In this document: positions 14,787-24,489 of the stretch, piece by piece
How the letters are laid out: every line of letters begins with the position of its first letter
Numbering within the stretch: position 1 is the first letter of the stretch
NCBI RefSeq assembly: GCF_900104615.1
Contig: NZ_LT629939.1
Location: 1,883,071 to 1,947,070 of the forward strand
DNA from: Merdimmobilis hominis
GTDB lineage: Bacteria; Bacillota; Clostridia; Oscillospirales; Ruminococcaceae
DNA length: 64,000 nucleotides
Reading direction: 5' to 3'
The notes under the pieces: generated by a model
Told to the model about the DNA's origin: nothing
The model's input: only the letters and a program-made list of their open reading frames with translations
Database searches by the model: none
Position numbers and translations under genes: made by a program

Positions 14787-16298
14787 TTATTTGGGGAAGT
14801 TGGAGCGGTCGTTGTCCTTGAGCACCACGTCGTGGGCGCCGCCTTCCACAATGCTGGTAGCGGAAACCAAGGTGAGCTTGGCGTTCTGCTGCAGCTCGGG
14901 GATGGTGAGGGCGCCGCAATTGCACATGGTGGAACGAACCTTGCTCAGGCTGACGGCCACATTATCCCGCAGGCTGCCGGCATAAGGAACATAGGAATCC
15001 ACACCCTCCACAAAGGAAAGCTTGGCCGCGCCGCCCATGTCGTACCGCTGCCAGTTGCGGGCACGGGCAGAGCCCTCGCCCCAATACTCCTTCATAATGC
15101 TGCCGTTGATGTTGACCTTCTCGGTGGGGCTCTCGTCAAACCGGGCGAAGTAGCGGCCCAGCATCAGGAAGTCTGCGCCCATGGCAAGGGCCAGGGTCAT
15201 GTGATAGTCGTAGACGATGCCGCCGTCGGAGCAGATGGGAACGTAGATGCCGGTCTCTTCAAAATACTCATCCCGGGCCTTGGCCACGTCGATGAGGGCG
15301 GTGGCCTGTCCGCGGCCGATGCCCTTCTGTTCCCGGGTGATGCAGATGGAGCCGCCGCCGATGCCGACCTTGATGAAGTCAGCCCCGGCTTCGGCAAGGA
15401 AGCGGAACCCTTCCCGGTCCACCACATTGCCTGCACCCACCTTGACGGTGTCGCCGTATTTGCCGCGGATAAAGTCCAAGGTGCGTTTCTGCCATTCGGA
15501 GAAACCCTCGGAGGAGTCGATGCACAACACGTCAGCGCCGGCTTCCACCAGGGCGGGGACCCGCTCCTCATAGTCGCGGGTGTTGATGCCCGCGCCCACC
15601 ATGTAGCGCTTGTGGCTGTCCAGCAGTTCCAAAGGGTTCTCCTTGTGGGAGTCATAGTCCTTGCGGAAGACCATATACATCAGGTGGCCGTTGTCGTCCA
15701 CGATGGGCAGGCTGTTGAGCTTGTGGTCCCAGATGATGTCGTTGGCTTCCTTCAAGGTGGTGGCGGGGCCGGCGTAGACCAGGTGGTCCATCCCAGTCAT
15801 AAACTCGCTGACCTTGGTGGAGGTGTCCATCCGGCTGACCCGGTAATCCCGGCTGGTGACAACGCCCAGCAGTTTGCCGGTGGCAGTGCCGTCCTCGGTG
15901 ACGGCCATGGTGGAGTGGCCGGTCTTCTGCAGAAGTTCCAGCACATCGGCCAGGGTCTGGTCGGGCTTGATGTTGGAGTCGCTGACCACAAACCCGGCCT
16001 TGTAGGACTTGGCCCGGGCCACCATAGCGGCTTCGCTTTCAATGGACTGGGAGCCGTAGATAAAGGACATGCCGCCTTCCCGGGCCAAGGCGACGGCCAT
16101 TCTGTCGTCGGAGACCGACTGCATGATGGCGGACACCATGGGGATGTTGATGGAGATGGCGGGTTCCTCCCCCTTTTTGAACTTGACTAGTGGGGTTTTC
16201 AGGCTGACATTGGCAGGGATGCACGCGGCGGAGGAATAGCCGGGCACCAACAGATACTCGCTAAAGGTGTGGGAGGGCTCTTCAAAATAAAACGCCAT
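14787..16298 (-). CDS. guaB: IMP dehydrogenase
   Basis: A 503-residue enzyme converting IMP to XMP, the committed step of GMP synthesis. The TIM barrel is split by two CBS domains (~95-215; [12 protein letters not shown], then [11 protein letters not shown], then [12 protein letters not shown]). The catalytic loop [13 protein letters not shown] carries the active Cys (canonical form PGSICTTR), with DGGI and the flap [15 protein letters not shown] present. The ATG follows AAAGGAGCG. A minus-strand TATAAT at 16370-16375 is a probable -10. It is a stand-alone transcription unit ending in the shared terminator. Confidence 0.93.
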   Translation of the reverse strand: MAFYFEEPSHTFSEYLLVPGYSSAACIPANVSLKTPLVKFKKGEEPAISINIPMVSAIMQSVSDDRMAVALAREGGMSFIYGSQSIESEAAMVARAKSYKAGFVVSDSNIKPDQTLADVLELLQKTGHSTMAVTEDGTATGKLLGVVTSRDYRVSRMDTSTKVSEFMTGMDHLVYAGPATTLKEANDIIWDHKLNSLPIVDDNGHLMYMVFRKDYDSHKENPLELLDSHKRYMVGAGINTRDYEERVPALVEAGADVLCIDSSEGFSEWQKRTLDFIRGKYGDTVKVGAGNVVDREGFRFLAEAGADFIKVGIGGGSICITREQKGIGRGQATALIDVAKARDEYFEETGIYVPICSDGGIVYDYHMTLALAMGADFLMLGRYFARFDESPTEKVNINGSIMKEYWGEGSARARNWQRYDMGGAAKLSFVEGVDSYVPYAGSLRDNVAVSLSKVRSTMCNCGALTIPELQQNAKLTLVSATSIVEGGAHDVVLKDNDRSNFPK

Positions 16299-16471
16299 AA
16301 GTTACGCTCCTTTGCATCTGATGTAGGGATCTATCTGGATGGAAAATCATATAGAGTAGAATTGTATCTATTATAGCACACTTTGAAGCAAAGGGAGCAG
16401 GGCGAACTGCCAAAATCTAGAGGGATTTTGCAGGGCTTTTTGCAGAATTTTGCCGGATTGTCCCGAATAAA

Positions 16472-16511
16472 GAAACCCGGGCGAGGAAATTTAGGTTCTC
16501 CGCCCGGGTTT
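16472..16511 (-). terminator. Terminator after pflA
   Basis: A CCCGGGCG-based hairpin with ~10-bp arms is followed on the minus strand by TTTCTTTATT. It lies just below the pflA stop. Confidence 0.75.
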
Positions 16512-16528
16512 TGACACAGAAAAAGGGG

Positions 16529-17263
16529 TTACAGGGGAATGGATCGGCACTTGCCGCAGCTTTCTGCAATGGCCAAGAGAGGCCCCATTCCTTGAGGGGA
16601 CATTTCGGGGACATCCGCCAAAGGGAAGGGAATGCCCAGCTCCTGGTACTTGGTCAGGCAGAGCTTGCGGAAGGGGAGAAGCTCCAGCTTTTCCAGGTTG
16701 GGGTATTCTCCGGCCTTGGCGGCCAGCTCCCGGATGTGCTCTGGGGAATCGGTGAGGCCGGGCACCACCACGTGGCGCACCCAGAGGGGGATCTCCATCT
16801 CCTGGACCAAGTTCAAGAAATCAAGGGTATGTTGGTAGCTGCCATGGCACCGCTGACGGTATGCCTCCTCTGAGAGAAATTTGATGTCGCAGAGGACCAA
16901 ATCGGTGTGGAGCAGTACCTCCCGTGCCTTTTGCAGGTTGCCTGCGCCGCTGGTGTCCAGAGCGGTGTGGAGGCCCATGCTGTGAAGTAGGCGGAACAGT
17001 TCCGCTACAAATTCCGGCTGGGCAAGGGGTTCCCCCCCGCTGACCGTCACCCCGCCACGCTTGAGGTAGGGCCGGTACCGGGCGATCTGCTCTGCCACCT
17101 GGGTGGGGGTATAGGGGGTGCCGCCGGCGGGATCCCAGGTGTCGGGGTTGTGGCAGTACTGGCAGCGCAGGGGACAGCCCTGCAAAAAGACCACATAGCG
17201 AAGGCCAGGGCCGTCTACCGCCCCCAGGGACTGGAAGGAGTGGATTCTTCCGGTGTTTTCCAT
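16529..17263 (-). CDS. pflA: Pyruvate formate-lyase activating enzyme
   Basis: A 244-residue radical-SAM activase that installs the glycyl radical on PflB. The 4Fe-4S cluster motif is CPLRCQYCHNP at residues ~30-40, followed by TVSGGEPLAQPEF typical of the family. Normal length for PflA. It starts 15 nt after pflB and is cotranscribed with it. Confidence 0.95.
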   Translation of the reverse strand: MENTGRIHSFQSLGAVDGPGLRYVVFLQGCPLRCQYCHNPDTWDPAGGTPYTPTQVAEQIARYRPYLKRGGVTVSGGEPLAQPEFVAELFRLLHSMGLHTALDTSGAGNLQKAREVLLHTDLVLCDIKFLSEEAYRQRCHGSYQHTLDFLNLVQEMEIPLWVRHVVVPGLTDSPEHIRELAAKAGEYPNLEKLELLPFRKLCLTKYQELGIPFPLADVPEMSPQGMGPLLAIAESCGKCRSIPL

Positions 17264-17278
17264 GGTTTTCCCCCGTTT

Positions 17279-19510
17279 CTACATGGCTTGGTGGAATGTG
17301 CGGGCGATGACCTCCCGCTGCTGTTCCCGGGTCAGCTTGTGGAAGTGGACCGCGTACCCCGACACCCGGATGGTCAGGTTGGGGTAGTTCTCCGGGTGGT
17401 GGTAGGCGTCCACCAATGTCTCCCGGTTCAGGACGTTGACGTTGATGTGGTGGGCCTTTTGGGCGAAGTAGCCGTCCAGAAGGTCGCAGAGGTTGCGGCA
17501 GCGCTCCTCCTCGGTTTTGCCCAGGGCGTCGGGGACGATGGAGAAGGTGTTGGAGATGCCGTCCCGACAGAGGTTGTAATCCAGTTTAGCCACCGAGTTG
17601 AGGGAGGCCAGGGCGCCGTTTTTCTCCCGGTTGTGCATGGGGTTGGCGCCGGGGGCAAAGGGCTCTCCAGCCTTGCGGCCATCGGGGGTGGAGCCGGTTT
17701 TTTTGCCGTACACCACGTTGGAGGTGATGGTCAGGATGGATAGGGTGTGGGTGGCATCCCGGTAGGTGGGGTTCTGTTTTAGGGCGTTGTAGAACGCCTC
17801 CACCTGCTGGCAGGCGATGGAGTCCACCCGGTCGTCGTCGTTGCCAAAGGCGGGATAATCGCCTTCCACCGCAAAGTCGGTGATCAGCCCGTTTTCCCCG
17901 CGGATGGCCCGCACTTTGGCGTATTTGATGGCGGAGAGGGAGTCAGCCAGCACGCTCATCCCCGCGATGCCAAAGGCCATGTTGCGGTGGACCTGGGTGT
18001 CGTGGAGGGCCATTTGGGTCTTTTCATAGGCGTATTTGTCGTGCATGTAGTGGATGACGTTCATGGTGTTGACATAGAGACGGGCCAGCCAGTCCCGATA
18101 GGGGGCCATCCGGGCCAGGACCTTGTCATAGTCTAGGATCTCCTCCTCGTAAACCGGCCCCTCCGGTCCCACCTGGATGCCGTACCGCTCATCCTTGCCG
18201 CCGTTGAGGCTCATGAGCAGCAGCTTTGCCAGGTTGGCCCGGGCCCCGAAGAACTGCATCTCCTTGCCCAGCCGCATGGCCGAGACGCAGCAGGCGATGC
18301 CGTAATCGTCCCCGTAGATGGGGCGCATCAGGTCGTCGTTTTCATACTGGATGGAGTCGGTGTCGCAGGAGACCTTGGCGCAGTACCGTTTAAAGGATTC
18401 GGGCAGGGCCTCGCTCCACAAAATGGTCAAGTTGGGTTCGGGGGCGGAGCCAAGGTTGTATAGGGTGTGGAGCATCCGGTAGGAGTTTTTGGTGACCAGG
18501 GTCCGGCCGTCCTCCCCCATGCCGCCCAGGGATTCGGTGATCCACATGGGGTCGCCGCCAAACAGTTCGTTGTAGGCAGGAGTACGCAGGTGGCGAGCCA
18601 TCCGCAGCTTCATGACAAAGTCGTCCATGATCTCCTGGGCCTCTTCCTCCGTGAGGGTGCCGGCAGCCAGATCCCGTTCAAAATAGATGTCCAGGAAGGT
18701 GGAGACCCGGCCAAGGCTCATAGCGGCGCCGTTCTGCTCTTTAATGGCTCCCAGGTATCCGAAATAGGTCCACTGGACAGCTTCCCGGGCGTTCTGGGCA
18801 GGCAGGGAGATGTCATAGCCGTAGAGTGCGGCCATCTCTTTGAGCTTGCCCAAGAAGTTGATCTGTTGGTATAGCTCCTCCGAAAGGCGGATGGTGTCGG
18901 TGTCCATGACCTCCAAAGAAAGTTGCCGCTTGTCCCGGCGCTTCTCCTCCATCAAAGCGTCGATGCCGTAAAGGGCCACCCGGCGGTAATCCCCGATGAT
19001 CCGGCCCCGGCCGTAGGCATCGGGCAGTCCGGTGATGATGCCGCAGTGGCGGGCGGCTTTGGTCTCGTCGGAGTACACCCGGAACACCCCGTCGTTGTGG
19101 GTGGTGCGGTACTGGAATTCATCTTCCACCTTCTGGGAGAGCTGATAGCCGTAAGCCTCACAGGCTTCCCGGGTCATGCGAAGGCCGCCGAAGGGGTTGA
19201 CCCCCCGCTTGAGGGGCCGGTCGGTCTGAATGCCCACAATGATCTCTTTCTCCTTGTCCAGGTAGCCGGGCTTGTAGGCGGTGAGGGAGGAGACTGTCTG
19301 GGTGTCCACATCCAGCACCCCGCCGAACTCCTGCTCCAGCCGGAACAGGCCCTCCAGTTTGTGCATCAGGCTTTTTGTCCGATCTGTGGCAGGGGTGAGG
19401 AAGCCTTCATCCCCCAGATAGGGGGTGTAGTTCTGTTGGATAAAATCCCGCAGGTCGATCTCCTGCTGCCAGTGCCCGCCTTTGAATCCCTTCCAAGCTG
19501 CAAATTCCAT
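17279..19510 (-). CDS. pflB: Formate C-acetyltransferase (pyruvate formate-lyase)
   Basis: A 743-residue glycyl radical enzyme splitting pyruvate plus CoA into acetyl-CoA and formate. The catalytic pair is C407-C408 in GIACCVSAM and the radical glycine is G718 in [10 protein letters not shown] chose the ATG at 19510 with GGGGAG upstream. The frame stays open for 48 codons upstream, but these overlap a structured leader. It begins the pflB-pflA operon under a strong promoter at 19694-19723. This marks fermentative anaerobic metabolism. Confidence 0.95.
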   Translation of the reverse strand: MEFAAWKGFKGGHWQQEIDLRDFIQQNYTPYLGDEGFLTPATDRTKSLMHKLEGLFRLEQEFGGVLDVDTQTVSSLTAYKPGYLDKEKEIIVGIQTDRPLKRGVNPFGGLRMTREACEAYGYQLSQKVEDEFQYRTTHNDGVFRVYSDETKAARHCGIITGLPDAYGRGRIIGDYRRVALYGIDALMEEKRRDKRQLSLEVMDTDTIRLSEELYQQINFLGKLKEMAALYGYDISLPAQNAREAVQWTYFGYLGAIKEQNGAAMSLGRVSTFLDIYFERDLAAGTLTEEEAQEIMDDFVMKLRMARHLRTPAYNELFGGDPMWITESLGGMGEDGRTLVTKNSYRMLHTLYNLGSAPEPNLTILWSEALPESFKRYCAKVSCDTDSIQYENDDLMRPIYGDDYGIACCVSAMRLGKEMQFFGARANLAKLLLMSLNGGKDERYGIQVGPEGPVYEEEILDYDKVLARMAPYRDWLARLYVNTMNVIHYMHDKYAYEKTQMALHDTQVHRNMAFGIAGMSVLADSLSAIKYAKVRAIRGENGLITDFAVEGDYPAFGNDDDRVDSIACQQVEAFYNALKQNPTYRDATHTLSILTITSNVVYGKKTGSTPDGRKAGEPFAPGANPMHNREKNGALASLNSVAKLDYNLCRDGISNTFSIVPDALGKTEEERCRNLCDLLDGYFAQKAHHINVNVLNRETLVDAYHHPENYPNLTIRVSGYAVHFHKLTREQQREVIARTFHQAM

Positions 19511-19541
19511 GGTGATGCTCCCCTTTCTTTTGACAGGTGCC

Positions 19542-19613
19542 CCGGCTGCCAACCGGACAAAACAAAAAGGGCAACACAGATGGTGTATCCATCCATGTTG
19601 CCCAGGCAGCCGG
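19542..19613 (-). promoter_or_regulatory. Structured pflB leader with terminator-like hairpin
   Basis: Read on the minus strand, GGGCAACA (19603-19596) pairs with TGTTGCCC (19576-19569), extended by GATGG/CCATC. It is followed at once by TTTTTGTTTTG, which is the form of an intrinsic terminator. The hairpin is enclosed by an outer perfect 9-bp helix, CCGGCTGCC (19613-19605) with GGCAGCCGG (19550-19542). It lies between promoter and start codon, so transcription attenuation is likely. The signal is unknown. Confidence 0.6.
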
Positions 19614-19693
19614 CGTAAACCCAATCCCCTGCGCCGCCCTGTGGTTTTGTCCACTTATCTGCCAGTGGCGAAGAGGTGTTTTGTTGTAGCCCC

Positions 19694-19723
19694 AGTATAG
19701 AACGAAAAGGAGAAATTTGTCAA
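19694..19723 (-). promoter_or_regulatory. pflB promoter
   Basis: On the minus strand TTGACA (19723-19718), an 18-nt spacer, TATACT (19699-19694). The leader would be ~175 nt. From 19724 to 20117 I see no gene. Confidence 0.75.
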
Positions 19724-20117
19724 GTATTTGTCAAAAGTTTGGAGAATCCCCTGGCCTGGCAGAGATAAAATGAGAGGTTTTTGGAGAAAAGAGCGAATTT
19801 TTGTGTAAAACATTGATATACAGGAAAAAATGTACGGCTGCTGTGATATCCACTTTTTGGAAGCCCGCTGATGGCAAAGAGGGGCCGCACTGAGGCAAGA
19901 AACAGCTTGCAAAAACAGAATCCCCTAGATAAACGGTTTGTCTCAAAGGGAAAAGACGGGGTATTACCCAATCAGAATGCGGACAAAATGGAACCAAGGC
20001 TTATCATTTTTTGAAATAAATTTTATCTCCTCTGCCCAGGAAAAAATCGCCGGGATTTCACCCTTTGAAGGGGTAATTCCACGGTTTTTGCCCATCCTAA
20101 AGAGGAGGTGAAAACAT

Positions 20118-21560
20118 ATGGAATCCTTATGGAAAAAGACGGTGGAACTGCCCCGCCAACGGGTGCTGGGACAAGATTTACAAGTGCAATGCGCCATTGT
20201 AGGCGGGGGCATGGCGGGGCTGCTGACTGCACTTTTCCTCGAGCGCAATGGGGTGGAGGCAGTGGTGCTGGAGGCGGACCGGGTGGCAGGCGGCCAGACT
20301 GGCAACACCACGGCCAAAATCACCGCCCAGCACGGCATGATCTACCACAAACTGCTGGATACCCTAGGCCGGGAAAAGGCCCAGCAATATGCCCACGCCA
20401 ACCAACGGGCCATTGAGCAATACCGCCAGATCGCCGGGGATTTGGGGATTTCCTGCTGGATGGAGGAGCTTCCCGCCTACCTGTATTCCCGGTTGGAGGA
20501 AGAGCCTCTGCGCCGGGAGGCAGACGCTGCCAAATCTTTAGGCTTTGATGCAGCCTTCACCATGGATACCACCCTTCCTTTTCCGGTGGCGGGGGCAGTC
20601 CGGTTTGAAAATCAGTCCCAGTTCCATCCCCTGGAATTTCTCCAGGGGATTCTGCCGAAGCTGACGGTGTATGAGGAAACACCGGTCCTCTCGGTGGAGG
20701 GGGATGCCTTGGTCACTCCAGGAGGGCGGGTCACTGCGGAGGAGATTGTCTTTGCCACCCATTACCCGTTCCTCAACCTGCCGGGGATGTACTTTGCCCG
20801 GATGCACCAGGAGCGCAGTTATGTGATCGCCCTGGAAGGTGCCCAAAAGCTGGATGGCGTCTATTATGGCGTCGATGAAGAGGGAGGCTGGTCCATGCGC
20901 AACGCAGGGGAATATCTCCTCCTGGGCGGCGGCAACCACCGCACGGGGGACAACCGATCCGGGGGGAAATACCGCTCCCTCGCCGATGCGGCAAAAGAAT
21001 TCTGGCCGCAGAGCCGGGAGGCAGCCCGCTGGTCCGCCCAGGACTGCATGACCCTGGATGGGGTTCCCTATATTGGGCAGTTTGCCGAATCCACCCCCAA
21101 TTGGTATGTGGCCACCGGGTTTGGAAAATGGGGAATGACCCATTCCATGGTGGCGGCCCAACTGATTTCCGACCGGATTCTAGGCCGGGAAAACCCGGAT
21201 TGGGAGGTTTTTTCCCCCCAGCGGTTCACCCCAGGCGCCTCGGCTAAAACCTTTTTGGAAAACGGCCTCCAAGCGGTCAAAGGCCTGGGCAGCCAGCTTC
21301 TGGAACCGCCGCGGGCTCTGCTCAAGGATTTGCAGCCTGGCCACGGCGGCATCGTGGAGTGGGGGGAAGAGAAGGTGGGTGCTTACCGGGATGAGGCAGG
21401 GGAGGTCTTCCTGGTGTCCACCCGCTGCCCTCATCTTGGATGCCAGCTGGAGTGGAATCCCGATGAAAAAAGCTGGGATTGCCCCTGCCATGGTTCCCGG
21501 TTTGACTACAAGGGCAACCGGATCGATGGCCCAGCCCAAACCGGCCTCCACCGGGGATAA
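20118..21560 (+). CDS. FAD-dependent oxidoreductase with C-terminal Rieske domain
   Basis: A 480-residue protein. Residues ~25-370 form a DAO-type FAD domain (dinucleotide motif VGGGMAGLLTALFLERNG). Residues ~390-475 form a Rieske [2Fe-2S] domain with ligand boxes CPHLGC and CPCHGS. The architecture matches the YhfW-type oxidoreductases of Firmicutes, whose substrate is not established. Start ATG with AGGAGG 8-9 nt upstream. The last ten residues after DGPAQ look shorter than usual but the domain ligands are complete. It is monocistronic and ends before a hairpin terminator. Confidence 0.88.
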   Translation: MESLWKKTVELPRQRVLGQDLQVQCAIVGGGMAGLLTALFLERNGVEAVVLEADRVAGGQTGNTTAKITAQHGMIYHKLLDTLGREKAQQYAHANQRAIEQYRQIAGDLGISCWMEELPAYLYSRLEEEPLRREADAAKSLGFDAAFTMDTTLPFPVAGAVRFENQSQFHPLEFLQGILPKLTVYEETPVLSVEGDALVTPGGRVTAEEIVFATHYPFLNLPGMYFARMHQERSYVIALEGAQKLDGVYYGVDEEGGWSMRNAGEYLLLGGGNHRTGDNRSGGKYRSLADAAKEFWPQSREAARWSAQDCMTLDGVPYIGQFAESTPNWYVATGFGKWGMTHSMVAAQLISDRILGRENPDWEVFSPQRFTPGASAKTFLENGLQAVKGLGSQLLEPPRALLKDLQPGHGGIVEWGEEKVGAYRDEAGEVFLVSTRCPHLGCQLEWNPDEKSWDCPCHGSRFDYKGNRIDGPAQTGLHRG

Positions 21561-21586
21561 GGCCTTCGGAACGCAATTGGAAAAAG

Positions 21587-21619
21587 AATCTCCCCATCTG
21601 TATATGCAGATGGGGAGAT
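21587..21619. terminator. Bidirectional hairpin terminator
   Basis: CTCCCCATCTG and CAGATGGGGAG surround a TATATG loop between two convergent genes. Confidence 0.75.
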
Positions 21620-21622
21620 TTG

Positions 21623-22171
21623 TTAATCTAAGAAGGTGAGAAATGCCTCCGCCTGTTTGCGCAGGCGTCCTTCCTGGCTCTCGGTGAGGGAAAGGCAGTT
21701 GCTTTTGAACGCCTCGGGAGACAGGGGGATCCCGGTGCGGGGGACTGCCATCATCTTCATGCCCAGGACAGAGAGAAGCATCATCAAATGGTCCTGGACG
21801 CAGGCGGTACCCGCAGCTCCGCCAGCCCCGGAAAAGGTGACTGGTTTGCCAAAGAGGCAGGTTGCTTCCCCAGGCTGATTGGGACGGGAGAGCCAATCCA
21901 GCAGGTTTTTCAGCACGCCGGGGAGGCTGTGGTTGTATTCAGGGACAAAGAGCCATACCCCATCCGCCCGGGAGACTGCCTCCCGGACCTGCGCCACCGG
22001 CAGCGGCACAGGGAATTCCATATCCTGATTAAAAAAGGGAACCTGCGTGTAATCGAGAAACGCGACCTCAGCCCGTTCCCCCAGCATTTCCTGGGCCAAT
22101 TGGGCCAACTGCCGCTGGAACGATTCCTTCCGCAGGGAGCCAATTATCATTAAAATCCGCTTTTGGTTCAT
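21623..22171 (-). CDS. NADPH-dependent FMN reductase family protein
   Basis: A 182-residue flavodoxin-fold protein. The FMN phosphate-binding loop is IIGSLRKESFQRQLA near the N-terminus and VPEYNHSLPGVLKNLLDW is the family hallmark. These enzymes reduce quinones, azo compounds or chromate with NAD(P)H. I chose the ATG at 22171, which has GGAGG 8 nt upstream. Its neighbour on the same strand is an HxlR regulator, a class that often controls such reductases. Confidence 0.88.
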   Translation of the reverse strand: MNQKRILMIIGSLRKESFQRQLAQLAQEMLGERAEVAFLDYTQVPFFNQDMEFPVPLPVAQVREAVSRADGVWLFVPEYNHSLPGVLKNLLDWLSRPNQPGEATCLFGKPVTFSGAGGAAGTACVQDHLMMLLSVLGMKMMAVPRTGIPLSPEAFKSNCLSLTESQEGRLRKQAEAFLTFLD

Positions 22172-22349
22172 ACAGCCAACCTCCATATCCATCCATTCTC
22201 AGACCAGCATGGGCGATTTCCCCCAATTCTATTCGGAAAAATGGGGAGGCCCCACCGGCGAAAGCGGCATGAAACGCAGCTTATCCCCTTTTGGGCCACT
22301 ACGATATCCATTGTACTGTCGTAGGGGGAAATTGTCAAACGGAAGAGGG

Positions 22350-22685
22350 CTATTGGCGGCACTTTTTCTGGTATCCTTCCCCCCAGTCCCACATGGCGTC
22401 CAGAATGGGTTTGAGACTATACCCCAAATCGGTCAAGGTGTACTCCACCCGGGGTGGAACCTCGGCATAGACTGTCCGTGTGAGGAGGCCGCTTGCCTCC
22501 ATCTCCCGCAGCTGGGCAGTCAACACTTTTTGAGAGACGTGGCCAATGGATTTTTTCAGCTCCCCGAACCGTTTGGTCCCGGGCAGGAGGTCCCGCAGGA
22601 TCAGGACCTTCCACTTGTCGCTGATCAGGGATAGTGTGGTCTCTACTGGGCAGGCGGGCAACTGGGTGGCAGTTCTTTCAGACAT
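22350..22685 (-). CDS. HxlR-family transcriptional regulator
   Basis: A 111-residue winged-helix protein with the HxlR signature (CPVETTLSLISDKWKVLILRDLL, then RFGELKKSIGHVSQKVLTAQLREME). The Cys in LPACPVE is at the position used for redox or aldehyde sensing in HypR/YodB relatives. It is divergent from the flavin-type gene 22839-23240 and shares a regulatory gap with it, so the latter is the likely target. Confidence 0.9.
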   Translation of the reverse strand: MSERTATQLPACPVETTLSLISDKWKVLILRDLLPGTKRFGELKKSIGHVSQKVLTAQLREMEASGLLTRTVYAEVPPRVEYTLTDLGYSLKPILDAMWDWGEGYQKKCRQ

Positions 22686-22738
22686 GGAATCATCCCCTTT
22701 GTAAATCCAATAGTATCATTTTGGTACCTACAGTACAA

Positions 22739-22761
22739 AATTATGCTTACTTTACATAATT
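22739..22761. promoter_or_regulatory. Probable HxlR operator
   Basis: The inverted repeat AATTATG-N9-CATAATT is centred in the gap between the divergent hxlR-type gene and the following gene. HxlR/YodB-type proteins bind comparable palindromes. Confidence 0.45.
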
Positions 22762-22838
22762 ACTCTATGGATTTATTATAAAGGCAGCAGGGGGAAAAAG
22801 CAAGCCCCAAGCAAACCCATTCCAAGGAGGTACAAATC

Positions 22839-23240
22839 ATGAATGAAGCAATCGCCTTTCTGCGGGAAAACCCAGTGCAGTATCTGGCAACCGTTGGCCG
22901 GGACGGCAGGGCCAAATGCCGCCCCTTTATGTTCGCCGGGGAACTGGACGGCAAACTGTGGTTCTGCACCAACAACCAAAAAGATGTCTACCGGGATATT
23001 GTGGAAAACCCCTATGTGGAAGTATCGGTGGCAAGCCCTGCTTACGCCTGGATCCGGCTCAGCGGCAAAGCCGTGTTTGAAGACAGCCGGGAGGCCAAGG
23101 AGATGTGTATGGGCAACCCCATTGTCAAAAGCCAGTACCAGACCGCAGACAACCCAATTTTTGTGGTGTTCTACTTGGAAGAGGCCCGCGCCGTACTCGC
23201 TGACTTCTCCGGGAACCCACCTCGAGAGTATCAATTTTAA
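22839..23240 (+). CDS. Pyridoxamine 5'-phosphate oxidase-related flavin protein
   Basis: A 133-residue split-barrel protein (VQYLATVGRDGRAKCRPFMF, then LWFCTNNQKDVYRDIVENP). This subgroup of PNPOx-like proteins binds FMN or F420 and is usually of unknown substrate. AAGGAGG lies 10 nt before the ATG. It is divergent from an HxlR regulator, which suggests induction by reactive electrophiles or oxidants (inference). Confidence 0.85.
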   Translation: MNEAIAFLRENPVQYLATVGRDGRAKCRPFMFAGELDGKLWFCTNNQKDVYRDIVENPYVEVSVASPAYAWIRLSGKAVFEDSREAKEMCMGNPIVKSQYQTADNPIFVVFYLEEARAVLADFSGNPPREYQF

Positions 23241-23345
23241 TCTAAATAGTAAAATGGATTAAAAAATATCCAAATTGTATAGTTTTGCCGCGGCGACCAC
23301 AATGGGGGAAGTTCCCTTATTGCGGCAGCCCCAGCCCAACAACTC

Positions 23346-23372
23346 CCCCCTCCAACTGTGGAGGGGGTTTTT
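23346..23372 (+). terminator. Hairpin terminator
   Basis: CCCCCTCCA, ACTG, TGGAGGGGG, then TTTTT. It abuts the end of the convergent LysR gene. Confidence 0.75.
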
Positions 23373-24317
23373 CTACTGGCGCATCTCCTCCGACGGGGAG
23401 AGGGCGTCGTTGAGGGCTTCGGTCATGTGGTGGAGAAATGCGGTCATCTCTCGGGTGACCGGCTTGTCCTGATGAGCAATCCACCCCAGTTTCATGGCGT
23501 CCTGCTCCCCTGCGATAGGGATAGAAACCACCCGGTCGCTGCTGAACCGACGGGGCAGAATGCCGCTGCCGATGGAGAAGGCATCGGTGTTTTCCACAAC
23601 ATTGTAGAAGGTGGAGCGGTCTTTGATGTAGATGATCCGGCCAGTGCGCCGCAGGTCCAGGAGGGCGATTTCCTCTGAAAAATCCATCCCCACCCCGCTT
23701 TCCTGCTCAAACACCACAATGGGGTAGGTTTCAATTTCTTCCAGCCGCACCGATTCCCGTCCCGCTAAAGGGTGCTGGACCCCCACATACACATGGGGGA
23801 GGAGGCTTTGCAGCTGGTGAAAGACAAGGCCTTTGGATTTGAGCACCTTCTTGATAAAGGTTTCGGTGAGGTTGGAAAGGAAGATCACCCCGATTTCACT
23901 GCGGCTTTGGTAGACGTCCTCAATGACCTGGTACATGTCGGTTTCTATCATGTGCAGCACATACTGGGGAGGGTTGCAGTCCCCGAGAAAGCGCAGGAAC
24001 CCATCCACTGCAAAGGGATAGTGCTGGGAGGAGATGGAAAAGTGCAGGGAAGGGGTCTCTTCCTTGGCAGAGTAAAGCCCCTCCAGCCGCCTCTTCTGCT
24101 CCACTAAAATTCGGGCATAGCCGATGAACTCCTTGCCCTGGTCGGTGACGGTGATGCCCCGGTTAGTCCGGCAAAAGAGGGTGACCCCCAATTCCTCCTC
24201 CAAATCCTTAAGCAATTTGCTGATGCTCGACTGGGAGACAAAAAGCCCCTGGGCAGCTTTGTTGATGGAACCGCAGCGGGCCACCTCCAGGACATATTGT
24301 AGTTGTTGAAATGTCAT
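23373..24317 (-). CDS. LysR-family regulator, probably of methionine gamma-lyase
   Basis: A 314-residue regulator with an N-terminal winged helix (MTFQQLQYVLEVARCGSINKAAQ, SQSSISKLLKDLEEELG) and a substrate-binding domain. I chose the ATG at 24317 with GGGAGGGG just upstream rather than the earlier in-frame starts. It is divergent from the methionine gamma-lyase gene with a 172-bp shared gap, the classic LysR arrangement. This makes sulfur amino acid control likely. Confidence 0.88.
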   Translation of the reverse strand: MTFQQLQYVLEVARCGSINKAAQGLFVSQSSISKLLKDLEEELGVTLFCRTNRGITVTDQGKEFIGYARILVEQKRRLEGLYSAKEETPSLHFSISSQHYPFAVDGFLRFLGDCNPPQYVLHMIETDMYQVIEDVYQSRSEIGVIFLSNLTETFIKKVLKSKGLVFHQLQSLLPHVYVGVQHPLAGRESVRLEEIETYPIVVFEQESGVGMDFSEEIALLDLRRTGRIIYIKDRSTFYNVVENTDAFSIGSGILPRRFSSDRVVSIPIAGEQDAMKLGWIAHQDKPVTREMTAFLHHMTEALNDALSPSEEMRQ

Positions 24318-24415
24318 AGAACCCCTCCCTTTTTCTTGGTGCATTTCCATAGCTGTTAGAAATAATCTCCAGTTGGTTATTCCTTTTGGATATAACAAAC
24401 CATTTCAAAAACATA

Positions 24416-24445
24416 TTATCACTATTTTTGTTGAAAAGCTATAAT
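24416..24445 (+). promoter_or_regulatory. Promoter of methionine gamma-lyase gene
   Basis: A clear TATAAT at 24440-24445 with a poor -35 (TTATCA at 24416-24421, 18-nt spacer). A weak -35 is expected for a LysR-activated promoter. Confidence 0.55.
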
Positions 24446-24489
24446 GGAATTGTAAGGAAATCACCCACGACAGCAAGGAGGAATCTGTG

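Noticed and set aside
14832-16190. 452-codon plus-strand frame opposite guaB
   Set aside because: Antisense of a conserved housekeeping enzyme; Gly/Val/His-rich shadow.
16299-16400. Purine riboswitch upstream of guaB
   Set aside because: The leader is short (~70 nt) and I cannot find the conserved three-way junction sequences.
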